DNA of 64,000 nt, from positions 4,650,001-4,714,000 of the forward strand of contig NC_013061.1 of assembly GCF_000023825.1 (NCBI RefSeq), read 5' to 3'. Position numbers and translations under genes: made by a program. Below, in pieces: positions 1 through 9,062 of the stretch. Position 1 is the first letter of the stretch. Every line of letters starts with the position of its first letter. The stretch comes from Pedobacter heparinus DSM 2366 (lineage in GTDB: Bacteria > Bacteroidota > Bacteroidia > Sphingobacteriales > Sphingobacteriaceae). The notes under the pieces were generated by a model. The model made no database searches. It saw only the letters and a program-made list of their open reading frames with translations, and was not told the origin of the DNA.

Positions 1-1220
1 ACGGCCGCATCTTTCCCTACAGTAAACCTCCAGTCCGGATTTTCTACCTGCAGGTAAAAACCCAACTGATCTGCGGCTTCAAAGGCTGCTTCGGGCGGAC
101 ACCAGCTATGAAAGCGCATGGCATTTAATCCATAATCCTTGCAGGTCTTAAAAATGCGGAGCCATTCTTTCAGCCTGGTAGGCGGATAGCCCGTCAATGG
201 AAACTCCGAAGAGTTTACCGTTCCCCTGATAAAGGTGGGAATACCATTGAATAAGAATTGTGTTTCCCGGGTAGCCAATGTCCTTATACCAAAATCAAGC
301 GTTTTAGCAGCCCTGCTTAACTGCCCCTCTGCCCCGGCATTTAAGCTTACATTCAACTGGTATAAATTAGGATCAAACTCATCCCACAATTGGATCTGCT
401 CTCCCAATGGAATTTCCGTTGTAAGGGCAATGACCGAATCCTGACCGGAAAATTTTATACGGTGTACAGGCATAGGTTCGGCACCTGCTTTTTTAAGGCT
501 GCAGACAAAAAAAAGTTCGCCTTCTACTTGTTTCTTTGCCGCATTGCTGATCAGTACTTTGGCTGTAGCCGTTTTCTTTTCTGCATGGGGATAAATCTGT
601 ACATCGGCAAGATAAATCTTATCATTAGCCTGCAACTGCATTTTCCCGATAATCCCATTCCAGTTTGTTTGGGTTTCCGCACTAATGGCATGGGCATATT
701 CCAGATCATATATCTTTTCATTGTTTACCCTTATCCGGATCTTATTCTTCTTTCCGGGCCGAACAAGCGCAGTGATGGAATAAATATGGGGCACCGAAAG
801 GCTTTCCCTTTTTCCGATGGGTTTATCGTTAATCCATACCCTGGTTTCCCAATGCGCACGCTCTAAGTAGAGTTGGATCTCCTTGTCCTTCCATTCCAGT
901 GGCACAAAAATCTCTTTCTCATACCAGGCTATCCCCTTGTATTCAAATGGCCTTGTCAGCCTGATCGAAGTCATTGCCTGTGTCTGATACCCTTTGCCTG
1001 CCTGGTCTGTAGAACCTGGCAAGGTAATGGTCTCTGCAAGTGATGGGAGCAGCTGAACACCATTGCTATTGATACCTGTTTCAAAGGGGTCCAGCTTAAA
1101 ATGCCAGATGCCCTCTATAGGAAGCACATTTTCACTTATTCCCTGCTGCTGGGCACGGAGTATTGGACTAAATAAAAAAGTTATCAGTAAAAAAAACAAC
1201 AGGGATTTAAATTTCATCAT
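1..1220 (-). CDS. Glycoside hydrolase family 2 protein (beta-galactosidase-like), 3' end outside window
   Basis: The frame opens with ATG ATG at 1220 and stays open to the left edge, so only about 406 N-terminal residues are present. A signal peptide is visible (hydrophobic run LLFFLLITFLFSP, ending near RAQQQ). A jelly-roll sugar-binding domain follows (WYEKEIFVP, LERAHWETRVWINDKPIG), then an immunoglobulin-like domain, then the entry of the TIM barrel with the GH2 hallmark FLFNGIPTFIRG and the FHSWCPPEAAFEAADQLGFY segment. The catalytic glutamates would lie beyond the window. GH2 enzymes are mostly exo-beta-galactosidases, mannosidases or glucuronidases, and the exact specificity cannot be read here. 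It starts 24 bp after the GH30 stop, so it is the distal gene of the SusCD operon and probably trims oligosaccharides in the periplasm or at the cell surface. Confidence 0.8.
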   Translation of the reverse strand, partial: MMKFKSLLFFLLITFLFSPILRAQQQGISENVLPIEGIWHFKLDPFETGINSNGVQLLPSLAETITLPGSTDQAGKGYQTQAMTSIRLTRPFEYKGIAWYEKEIFVPLEWKDKEIQLYLERAHWETRVWINDKPIGKRESLSVPHIYSITALVRPGKKNKIRIRVNNEKIYDLEYAHAISAETQTNWNGIIGKMQLQANDKIYLADVQIYPHAEKKTATAKVLISNAAKKQVEGELFFVCSLKKAGAEPMPVHRIKFSGQDSVIALTTEIPLGEQIQLWDEFDPNLYQLNVSLNAGAEGQLSRAAKTLDFGIRTLATRETQFLFNGIPTFIRGTVNSSEFPLTGYPPTRLKEWLRIFKTCKDYGLNAMRFHSWCPPEAAFEAADQLGFYLQVENPDWRFTVGKDAA

Positions 1221-1244
1221 AATAATGGTTATCGATATTCAGGC

Positions 1245-2861
1245 TCAATGGTAAGTGCCAACAAGTGTAACTACCGACCGGGGAACGATCTTTACTTTCT
1301 CTGCCGAAGCAGTTGTTTTTTTAAGGTTATTTTGTGCATCAGTAGTGTATACGTTCAGCAGGTTCCCTGCCAGTTTAAAGACAGTACCTGCGGCCCTAAG
1401 CTGAAATTCTTTTTCCTTTTGCTCCGGATTAACAATTACAACTACTATTTTTTTTGCGGTTTCATCTTTATAAGCAGAAACCATGAGAGAAGCTGCCCCT
1501 TCAACCGGACCGGCAATACCATCTGTCTTTACCCCGATACGCTTCATTCCCGGACGGATAAAACGGGAATAATTTCCCATCGCCCATAGTTGTTTGGACT
1601 CTAATACCTCACCATCATTTTTACATCCTGCGGCATTGATCATCCCCGAAGGGTCATTGATATACACGAGGGCATCACTGTAATTATAAGGACTGATGGA
1701 CAGCCACCATTGCCAGGAAGTAACATTGGCAATGGTAAGGTCGTGATGGATCACCTTGGCTACATACAGCCCATAATCGATCCCGGTATTTCGCGGGCCG
1801 CCATTGTATTGGTTGCAGATGTTGCCAAGTATGCCGAATTCCGTTTGCCATACTTCCAGCAAGGGGTCTGTTTGTTTGGCCTTTGCAGCAACCTGCTCAC
1901 GCACATGGATCAGGTTGTTATCCGGACATGTTGTAAAATAACTGTGTCCGGAAATAATACGCTTAACATTTGGACGATCAGCAATATAATGAGCAGAAGC
2001 GGGCGAAAAGAACTCACTGATCTGATCACCCCGGCCATCTGTATTCTTTCCATAAAGAAAATCCCATTGCCCGGCTTCCCCAATAACCACCTGCGTTCCT
2101 GGACTCTTTGAAGGAAGTTGAACAGAAAGCACCTTTACCAGGTCTGCTATTTCTGCATTCGTTGCCTGTGAACCTTCCTGACTGATCCTGTCCCTTCCCC
2201 AGAACCACTGCGGTTCATTTACGGGGCTTAAAAAGTCAAATTTAAAATGAGCAGAAACCGCAGACATGAATGCTGCATAAGCATTTGTCATACCGGCCTT
2301 TATATTCAGGTTCGGTGTATTGCTGTTGTTATAGGCCTTCCCATTCCCGCTCATAAAAGCAGGAGGAGTAAGCGAGAAACCCAGAGTATAAGCTACCCCC
2401 CGTTGTTTAGCCGCTTTCAGAAACCATTGCTGCCCGTTCTGTTTTTCCCAGTTATAAGTACCGTTTTCATTTAAAAAGCATTCTTCCCTGCGCCATTCAT
2501 CAGGAATATTACTTTCCGCACCTTGTTCGTAACTACCCGATCCAATGTTAAACCGCCATAAAGACAGGCCTATACCTTTCGGCTTGCCATCTGAAGTCGT
2601 ATCTGTACTGAATAAAAGATCAGCAATACGGTTCTTTTTCTGCAGATCGGACCACTTGCCCACATATTTTGCCGACCAGCAATCGGAGGCCCCAAAACTG
2701 TGAATGGTCTGCTTTTCTTCAGTTAAACTGATCCTGATGCTTTGAGGAGCACCAGGACCAGGATTTTTTATTATTTTCTTCTGGGCAAAGACTAAAGGAT
2801 TAAATACGGACATCAAAATGATGAGCACAAAGGATGGCAAAGAAGCACGCATATATTCCAT
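1245..2861 (-). CDS. Glycoside hydrolase family 30 enzyme (endo-beta-1,6-galactanase/glucanase type)
   Basis: This 538-residue secreted glycosidase has a signal peptide (residues 1-26, ending LVFAQ). The barrel starts at HSFGASDCWS, typical of GH30. The predicted acid/base is Glu216 in SPVNEPQWFW and the predicted nucleophile is Glu341 in EVWQTEFG. Both are present, so the enzyme should be active. A small beta-sandwich at the C-terminus (about 440-538) matches the usual GH30 side domain. GH30 covers beta-1,6-galactanase, beta-1,6-glucanase, glucosylceramidase and xylanase activities. The rhamnose/galactoside context makes a galactan plausible, but that is inference. The ATG overlaps the stop of the upstream lipoprotein gene (TAATG), implying translational coupling. 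A start at Met4 is also possible. Confidence 0.85.
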   Translation of the reverse strand: MEYMRASLPSFVLIILMSVFNPLVFAQKKIIKNPGPGAPQSIRISLTEEKQTIHSFGASDCWSAKYVGKWSDLQKKNRIADLLFSTDTTSDGKPKGIGLSLWRFNIGSGSYEQGAESNIPDEWRREECFLNENGTYNWEKQNGQQWFLKAAKQRGVAYTLGFSLTPPAFMSGNGKAYNNSNTPNLNIKAGMTNAYAAFMSAVSAHFKFDFLSPVNEPQWFWGRDRISQEGSQATNAEIADLVKVLSVQLPSKSPGTQVVIGEAGQWDFLYGKNTDGRGDQISEFFSPASAHYIADRPNVKRIISGHSYFTTCPDNNLIHVREQVAAKAKQTDPLLEVWQTEFGILGNICNQYNGGPRNTGIDYGLYVAKVIHHDLTIANVTSWQWWLSISPYNYSDALVYINDPSGMINAAGCKNDGEVLESKQLWAMGNYSRFIRPGMKRIGVKTDGIAGPVEGAASLMVSAYKDETAKKIVVVIVNPEQKEKEFQLRAAGTVFKLAGNLLNVYTTDAQNNLKKTTASAEKVKIVPRSVVTLVGTYH

Positions 2862-4474
2862 TAATTACCTGTTCTGATTAACCTTAACCGCTCTAATGCC
2901 ATATCGTAAGTTGCTTTAAAAGTACCTGCAGTATTGTGCGAAAACCCGTAATTGGTACCTGCACTGATCAGTCCCACAGCACTCACGATATCTATCGGAT
3001 CGCCATAATCGTCTTTCATATTTGCCCTGGCACTCAACAACCTGAACCAGCCATTGGTACTGTTAACGAATTCTTTAGGTGCCGTAAAATTCAGGTTAAC
3101 GGAATTTCCGGTAGTTTTGAAAGTCCCGGTATACAGGAAGTTATGGTTGGCTTCTTTCATTAGTTTTGGGGAAGTGGCTACTTCGGCCCAGCCTGCTGTT
3201 CCATCTACAACACTACTAATTACAGCCAGGTAAGCATAAGGTTTATTGGCGGCCCAACCCGGATATTTAGTGGCATCCACAAAGGGCTTGGAGGGCGTAA
3301 AAGGAACAGCCGTTATTGAACGGGCAGTCATGTCTACGGTAATACGGTAATATCCTTTCTGTGTTACCGGTAATTTAAAGTTGGCTTCGGCCAAAACCGG
3401 GGTCACTTTACCTGTAGCAGTCGCACTGTTGCCCAATACATTGGTCCCATCCAGCGTATACAAAGCCGCCGCCTGGGTAGTAGCCGTAAAGGGTCTGTCA
3501 TTTCCTAAAAAGGCAATAAAACGGATATTGTCACTGGCTTCATTGCGGTAGTAATAATCGACCACAAAACTATTGGCTCCTTGTTTTTTCATAGAAAGTA
3601 AGGTACCAATACCCCTTGCATTGCCGCCATTGTCATAGCCCTGATTGGTTACTTCGGCCATATTTTCTGCATCCGACAAATACAATCTATCCATATAACC
3701 AACGGTTATTACACCGCTTTTGATAGATTTATTTCCACTGGCATCAGTTGCTTTGATCAGGTATTGGTATTCTCCTACCTTACCTGCCGGTAAGGCAAAT
3801 GTTTTGCTGTAAGCATAACTGTTTTGCTGGCCAGCAACAGGGCTGATCAGCTCTTCCTTGTTGACGAGTTCTCCGGAAGCGGTTTCTCCCCATACTTTTA
3901 CTTCAATAGCAGCAATTCCAATTGCATCAGTTATGCCGGCCGCCACATCAATATTAATGGGATCGTTTGCCAAACCGTAAAATCTGGTTATAGTGGGTTT
4001 GGTAACAGTAATTACAGGGGGTAAAAGATCTGGTGTATAGCCAGGAATCTGGTTTTGTGCAGAAAGGTCCTCTACTTTTACCTTTGCTTTTGCAATTCCG
4101 CCTTTACTGTTGGTTATGGTCAGTTCAACGTTATGCTCAGTAACATTTACATCTTTTGAAACCACAAAGGTCTGGTTTACGGTATAGCTGGTTTTATTGT
4201 CGGCCGTCACTTCAGCGTCCAGCCCCCACTCGCCGTTTTTTAACTTCACCTTACTGATCCCATAGGCATCTTGCAGTGTGGCCTGAACCACCAGTTTATA
4301 TTCAGGGCCTATCCATAGCAGCTGGGCTACAGCTTGTTTTACCTGCGGAACAGCTGTGGGTTCGGTTTCAGGAAACATTAAAGGTTTGCTGCAGGCAGCT
4401 ATGCCAATCATTACCATGATCAGCGCTGTTAAATTATTAAATACTTTTTTCATGATCATTATATGATTAATCAA
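2861..4474 (-). CDS. Surface glycan-binding-type lipoprotein (SusE/F position)
   Basis: This exported lipoprotein lies directly after the second SusD gene, where PULs usually encode a surface glycan-binding protein. The better start is the internal ATG at 4453 (MKKVFNN), which gives a classical lipoprotein signal peptide with lipobox IAAC (Cys21 counted from that Met). The N-terminal half looks like two or three tandem beta-sandwich segments (VQATLQDAYGISKVKLKNG; VEVKVWGETASGE). The C-terminal part holds a different beta-rich domain (YRITVDMTARSITAVPF; YLAVISSVVDGTAGWAE), resembling SusE/SusF-like binding domains. I see no catalytic motif. The role, holding glycan at the surface for the SusCD pair, is inferred from position and architecture. 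The gene is 9 bp from SusD and overlaps GH30 by one base. Confidence 0.7.
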   Translation of the reverse strand: MINHIMIMKKVFNNLTALIMVMIGIAACSKPLMFPETEPTAVPQVKQAVAQLLWIGPEYKLVVQATLQDAYGISKVKLKNGEWGLDAEVTADNKTSYTVNQTFVVSKDVNVTEHNVELTITNSKGGIAKAKVKVEDLSAQNQIPGYTPDLLPPVITVTKPTITRFYGLANDPINIDVAAGITDAIGIAAIEVKVWGETASGELVNKEELISPVAGQQNSYAYSKTFALPAGKVGEYQYLIKATDASGNKSIKSGVITVGYMDRLYLSDAENMAEVTNQGYDNGGNARGIGTLLSMKKQGANSFVVDYYYRNEASDNIRFIAFLGNDRPFTATTQAAALYTLDGTNVLGNSATATGKVTPVLAEANFKLPVTQKGYYRITVDMTARSITAVPFTPSKPFVDATKYPGWAANKPYAYLAVISSVVDGTAGWAEVATSPKLMKEANHNFLYTGTFKTTGNSVNLNFTAPKEFVNSTNGWFRLLSARANMKDDYGDPIDIVSAVGLISAGTNYGFSHNTAGTFKATYDMALERLRLIRTGN

Positions 4475-4483
4475 TGATAAAAC

Positions 4484-6190
4484 TTACCAGCCCGGATTTT
4501 GGACCAGACTTCCGTTACTTTTAAGCACCTCAACTTCGGGAATAGGGTATAAATACATACGTTCGCTAAATGTCCTGTCTTCCGCCTTAACCACCAGATA
4601 ACTAAAACTTCCATTTGTATTTTTCGTGATCTTCATGGCCATTACCGGTCTATTCTCTGTTTGTGCAGCAATTTTCCATCTCCTGACATCAAAGAAACGG
4701 TGTTCTTCAAATGCAAGCTCAACCCGTCGTTCGTTTCTGATGCGTAAACGCATTTCATCAACTGAAAGACCGGGAGGAAGAGGTGGCATAGCAATACCCG
4801 TCCGGGCCCTGACCATATCTACGGCTTTTTTTGCCGACATGCTATAACCGGCCGTAACGTCGGGGCCATAAGCTTCATTCATCGCTTCGGCATAGTTTAA
4901 CAGCACCTCTGCATACCGGAAAATCATCCAGGTATGCAAGCTGGTCGCCCCCTGGGCCAGGTTCAGGTTTTCGTCCACGTATTTGCGGATATAGTAACCG
5001 GTCGTAGTTGCCTTAAATTTACCAAGCCCATCCAAACCACCTACCCAGGCTTCCACCGGGCGTCCTTTAAAGGAAGTATTGCTGACCAGTATGCTAAGCC
5101 CTAAGCGTGGATCTCTGTTCGCATATGGATTGGCCGGATCATAACCTGACCCATTTTCAGTTATAGCAAGGCCCGTAGTTTTCATTTCATAAGCATCTAC
5201 CAGATTCTGTGATGGAGAGGTGCTCCCTAACCCCCCCTGGTCATAGCCAATAGGGTAATTGTATTTTTCATAATCGTTTCTGTTATAACCCTGCTGTGCG
5301 AAAATGATCTCCGGGTTTCCATCAGCCCCATTCCCCAACCTAAACAATCCTCTATAGTCAGTATGCAAGCCATACTTATTCAGGGCAATTACATCGTGCG
5401 CTGCTTTTGCGGCCTTTTGCCATTTGGTAATATCATTGGATGCATTATTAAGCGGACTGGCAGCATATAGCAATACCCTTGCTTTCAATGCCATTGCCGC
5501 TCCTTTGGTTACCCTGCCACGCCACTTGTCGCCATCAAAACCTACCCAGCTCTCGTTCAGCAGGGGCACTACCGCATCACACTCATCGGAAATAAATTGA
5601 ACACATTCCTCATAAGTTTTTCGCTTATAAGTATTCAGTTCATCAATATCCGTTACAGATTTTAGCAGAATAGGTACTCCCCCATAACGTTTAATAAGCT
5701 CAGCATAGTAATATGCCCGTAAAAAGCGGTTTTCGGCCCTTAACCATTCTAAATCCCGTACTCTGTATTTATAAAGGTCTTTATTGGTTACATTAATGGT
5801 ATCTCTGTAGATCAGGTTTTTAAAATCTGCCGATTCTTCCAGAAAAAGATTTGCCCGCCTGATGCCCTGGTAAAACAGTCCCCATACATCTTCAGGATTA
5901 AATGTAGCATTCCAGGTGCCCGTATTAAACCGCTGAATACTTGAAATATTGTCTGCATGATCGGCTTCATCACAACCTGAGGCCAGCATGGCACCATTGA
6001 TCCGGTTATAGCCAATGGTATTAAAAAGGAAGGCATAAGCCCCATATCCTGCCTGTGAAATGCGGTCATAGTTCACAAATACCTGATCGTCCTTAACATT
6101 AGTTGGAATTTCCCTGTCCAGGTAATCCTTACAGCCCATAAAGGTGGTTAGAATTGCCATCAACCCTAACATAAATCTTTTAAGTTTCAT
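4484..6190 (-). CDS. SusD/RagB family nutrient-uptake outer membrane lipoprotein (second pair)
   Basis: This 568-residue SusD homologue is a surface lipoprotein that lids the TonB-dependent SusC channel and binds glycan. The lipobox is TTFMGC (Cys20), followed by KDYLDREIP, typical of the family. Other family signs are the TPR-like helical region (RAENRFLRAYYYAELIKRYGG), the LLNYAEAMNEAYG helix, RNERRVELAFEEHRFFDVRRW and the closing QNPGW. It lies 21 bp downstream of its SusC partner, so the two are surely co-transcribed. Substrate cannot be read from sequence. It differs clearly from the other SusD in this operon (9063-10826), so this is not a recent duplication. Confidence 0.93.
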   Translation of the reverse strand: MKLKRFMLGLMAILTTFMGCKDYLDREIPTNVKDDQVFVNYDRISQAGYGAYAFLFNTIGYNRINGAMLASGCDEADHADNISSIQRFNTGTWNATFNPEDVWGLFYQGIRRANLFLEESADFKNLIYRDTINVTNKDLYKYRVRDLEWLRAENRFLRAYYYAELIKRYGGVPILLKSVTDIDELNTYKRKTYEECVQFISDECDAVVPLLNESWVGFDGDKWRGRVTKGAAMALKARVLLYAASPLNNASNDITKWQKAAKAAHDVIALNKYGLHTDYRGLFRLGNGADGNPEIIFAQQGYNRNDYEKYNYPIGYDQGGLGSTSPSQNLVDAYEMKTTGLAITENGSGYDPANPYANRDPRLGLSILVSNTSFKGRPVEAWVGGLDGLGKFKATTTGYYIRKYVDENLNLAQGATSLHTWMIFRYAEVLLNYAEAMNEAYGPDVTAGYSMSAKKAVDMVRARTGIAMPPLPPGLSVDEMRLRIRNERRVELAFEEHRFFDVRRWKIAAQTENRPVMAMKITKNTNGSFSYLVVKAEDRTFSERMYLYPIPEVEVLKSNGSLVQNPGW

Positions 6191-6211
6191 ACGCTATCTT
6201 TATTTATCGGG

Positions 6212-9025
6212 TTAAAATTTGACACTTAAACCCGCAGTATATGTTTTAATATTAGGATAACCGGCACTCAGCGTTTCCGGATCAACATTCACATCCAGAT
6301 CATCCCAGGTTAGCAGGTTTAAACCGCTAACAAATACCTTCACACTTTGCAAACGAAGTTTAGCGGTTACACTTTTGGGCAGGGTATAACCCAGTTCCAC
6401 ATTTCTTAACCTGAGGAAATTGGCACTCCGCACCCAAAAATCGGAAGTCCTGTAATTGTTTGCACTCACCTCGGTAGTCAACCGTGGAAAGGTAGCTGAA
6501 TTCGGATTTTCCGGAGTCCAGTAACCTTCCGATGCCCATTTGATGATGTTGTTGTTATTTACAAAAGGCTGGAACATCGCTCCGCTTAACAACACGCTTC
6601 TGTGTGCTACCCCCTGAAAAAAGAAATCAAGATTGAAGCCCTTATAACCAATACCTGTATTAAAAGCATAAGTTATTTCAGGATAAATATGGCGCCCGAC
6701 AGCGACCTCATCGTTCACATCAATGATCCCGTCGTTATTCTGGTCTTTATACTTAAGGTCTCCTGGCCTTACTACCGAGAAGGTTTGCTGCGGGCTGCTG
6801 ATGATATCGCTTTCATTTTTAAAAAAACCAATCGCCTCAAGCCCAAAGAACTGACCTACCGGTCTGTTTAACCTGGAGCTATAGGCTTCTTTTCTGGGTA
6901 TATCGTAATTGGCCTTAACCTTATTTCGCGCGAATGAAAATTGTCCGCCGATATAATAGTCAACCGCGCCAACCCGATCATTAAACATGGTAAAGAGCTC
7001 TGTACCATAACTCAACACCTTACCTTTGTTTTGGCGCATCCCATCGGCAATACCCGACATTGCAGGTGTGGCATTACCCATATCCACCAGGATATCCGAT
7101 CGCATTTCCCGATAAATATCAGCTCCGAAGCTTAGTTTGCTGTTAAAGGCTTTTGCCTCTATTCCCAGGTTATAGATCATCCCTTTCTCCCAGGTAATAT
7201 CCGGATTGGCAGTACCCAGCTGAACCAGCGCATTGTAAAAACTGGTTCCTGTTCCAAAATAATATCCCTGCCCAGTCTGCGTGCCCCAGTATTGATTATA
7301 ATTAAACCTTGGTGAGCCTTTATCATTGCCTACCAGTCCTGCAGAGGCCCTCAATTTCAGGTAATTGATTGCTGAGTTTTCTTTCCAGAAACCTTCTTTA
7401 TGGATTAGCCATCCCCCAGACAGGGCAGGGAAAAACCCGAAACGCTTGCCCGGAGCGTAGTTTTCAATGCCACTATACGAAAAAGAGAATTCCGCAAAGT
7501 ATTTATCTTTAAAGCCATAATTAAACCTGCCGGCAAGGTTTTGCATGGCAAAAGCCGACTGATTGCCCAGCACAGTATACTTATCCTGCTGGTACATCAG
7601 CATACCGCTAAGCTCACTGTTGTTAAATTTACGGTTGTAATCAAAGCCCGCCTGCAATATGACCCGGTTATTTTCGTAGTTAGGGTCTGTCCTTACAGTA
7701 AGGTCTGTATTAAGTCCGCGCTGTAAGTAATAAACATAGGGTTCACCATCCGTATTGGTACCCACAATCGGTTCCGCATAAGCATAATCCCTTGTTTTAT
7801 CGTACCTGTTATTAAACTCATTGTCGAACAACAAGGAACCGAACACACTTAGGCCCCTTGTAAGCACATCCAGTTTCTGGTTTACCCTTACAGACGATTG
7901 GATATTGCGGTCATGCCGGGAAAAATAACCTTTCTCTAAAAGGTAGCCAACCGGGTTTATAGGGTAATTGGCACTACCTGTAATCTGTCCGTCCGGACTT
8001 CTTACTGAATATAAATTGGGTGCATAACTCGCCATACTCTTCCATAGATCCTCTGTAGATATGGTCGGGAACATCCTGTCCTGTATATTCCCCCCTAAAC
8101 CAATCGCGGCAGATAAATTTTTAGTGATGTTCAAATCAATATTTCCCCTGAAATTGATGCGCTTAAAATTGATGTTGGAATTCGTTTCCTGATTGGTATT
8201 GGCATATAACCCCTCATTGGCCATATAACCTACCATCAAAAAATACTTTACCTTATCGTTACCGCCGTTAAATGTAAGTGCGTAATCCTGAAGGACTGCA
8301 TTTTTCCGAAGGATCTCGCCATACCAGTTTACACTAGGGTATAAATAAGGATCTGTTCCTTCTTTATAACCGTTCAGCTGTTTTTCGGTATAGATGGGAG
8401 GGAGCCCGTCATTTGTCCTTGCTACGTTATGCAATCTGGCATAATCATAAGAGTTTGCAAATTCGGGCAGCAATACGGGCGACTGCAAGCCATAGCGGGC
8501 GTTAAAAGAAATATTGATCTTATCACTTACTTTTCCCCGCTTTGTAGTCACCAAAAGCGCTCCGTTACCACCCCTTACACCATACATAGCCAATGCTGCA
8601 GCATCTTTTAGAACGGTAACACTTTCAATTTCGTCTACAGCTATATAACTTAAGCTATTGATCTGAATGCCATCAACCAGTACCAGATAACCATTGTTGG
8701 CAGTTGTATGCATGCCACGGATAGCAAAGCTTGGGTCATCAAATCCGGGTGCGCCACCATTGTTTAATATCGAGACCCCGGTGAGCCTGCCAATAAGTGA
8801 ATTGGATAGTGATGCCGTATGTGTGGTACGCAATTCGTTACCACTTACACTGGCCATAGCCGAGGTAACCTGGTCTTTGTTTTGCCGGCCGTAGGCTACA
8901 CTCACTTTTTCATTTATATTTTTTAATGAGTCAGAAAGCTTTGTACTGTCATTTACTTGCGCAATCACAGATAAAGGCAATGCTAACCCCATTAAAAGAA
9001 AAATCCTATTTAATTGAAAATTCAT
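6212..9025 (-). CDS. SusC/RagA family TonB-dependent receptor, short form (second pair)
   Basis: This 937-residue outer-membrane TonB-dependent importer works with the following SusD. It has a signal peptide (1-22, ending SVIAQ). A TonB-box-like stretch (EKVSVAYGRQ) comes almost immediately after cleavage, followed by the plug (LSNSLIGRLTGVSI, AIRGMHTT, LVLVDGIQIN, IESVTVLKDAAALAMYGVRGGNGALLVTTKRG) and a 22-strand-type barrel ending in LSVKF. The usual N-terminal carboxypeptidase-regulatory-like domain, present in its sister at 10845-13955, is missing. A short linker of about 15 residues replaces it. The plug is intact, so the protein is expected to function. The gene is 38 bp after the first SusD. 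Confidence 0.93.
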   Translation of the reverse strand: MNFQLNRIFLLMGLALPLSVIAQVNDSTKLSDSLKNINEKVSVAYGRQNKDQVTSAMASVSGNELRTTHTASLSNSLIGRLTGVSILNNGGAPGFDDPSFAIRGMHTTANNGYLVLVDGIQINSLSYIAVDEIESVTVLKDAAALAMYGVRGGNGALLVTTKRGKVSDKINISFNARYGLQSPVLLPEFANSYDYARLHNVARTNDGLPPIYTEKQLNGYKEGTDPYLYPSVNWYGEILRKNAVLQDYALTFNGGNDKVKYFLMVGYMANEGLYANTNQETNSNINFKRINFRGNIDLNITKNLSAAIGLGGNIQDRMFPTISTEDLWKSMASYAPNLYSVRSPDGQITGSANYPINPVGYLLEKGYFSRHDRNIQSSVRVNQKLDVLTRGLSVFGSLLFDNEFNNRYDKTRDYAYAEPIVGTNTDGEPYVYYLQRGLNTDLTVRTDPNYENNRVILQAGFDYNRKFNNSELSGMLMYQQDKYTVLGNQSAFAMQNLAGRFNYGFKDKYFAEFSFSYSGIENYAPGKRFGFFPALSGGWLIHKEGFWKENSAINYLKLRASAGLVGNDKGSPRFNYNQYWGTQTGQGYYFGTGTSFYNALVQLGTANPDITWEKGMIYNLGIEAKAFNSKLSFGADIYREMRSDILVDMGNATPAMSGIADGMRQNKGKVLSYGTELFTMFNDRVGAVDYYIGGQFSFARNKVKANYDIPRKEAYSSRLNRPVGQFFGLEAIGFFKNESDIISSPQQTFSVVRPGDLKYKDQNNDGIIDVNDEVAVGRHIYPEITYAFNTGIGYKGFNLDFFFQGVAHRSVLLSGAMFQPFVNNNNIIKWASEGYWTPENPNSATFPRLTTEVSANNYRTSDFWVRSANFLRLRNVELGYTLPKSVTAKLRLQSVKVFVSGLNLLTWDDLDVNVDPETLSAGYPNIKTYTAGLSVKF

Positions 9026-9062
9026 AATAATTGCGTTTTGTTTGAAAAATTAGGCAAAGAGA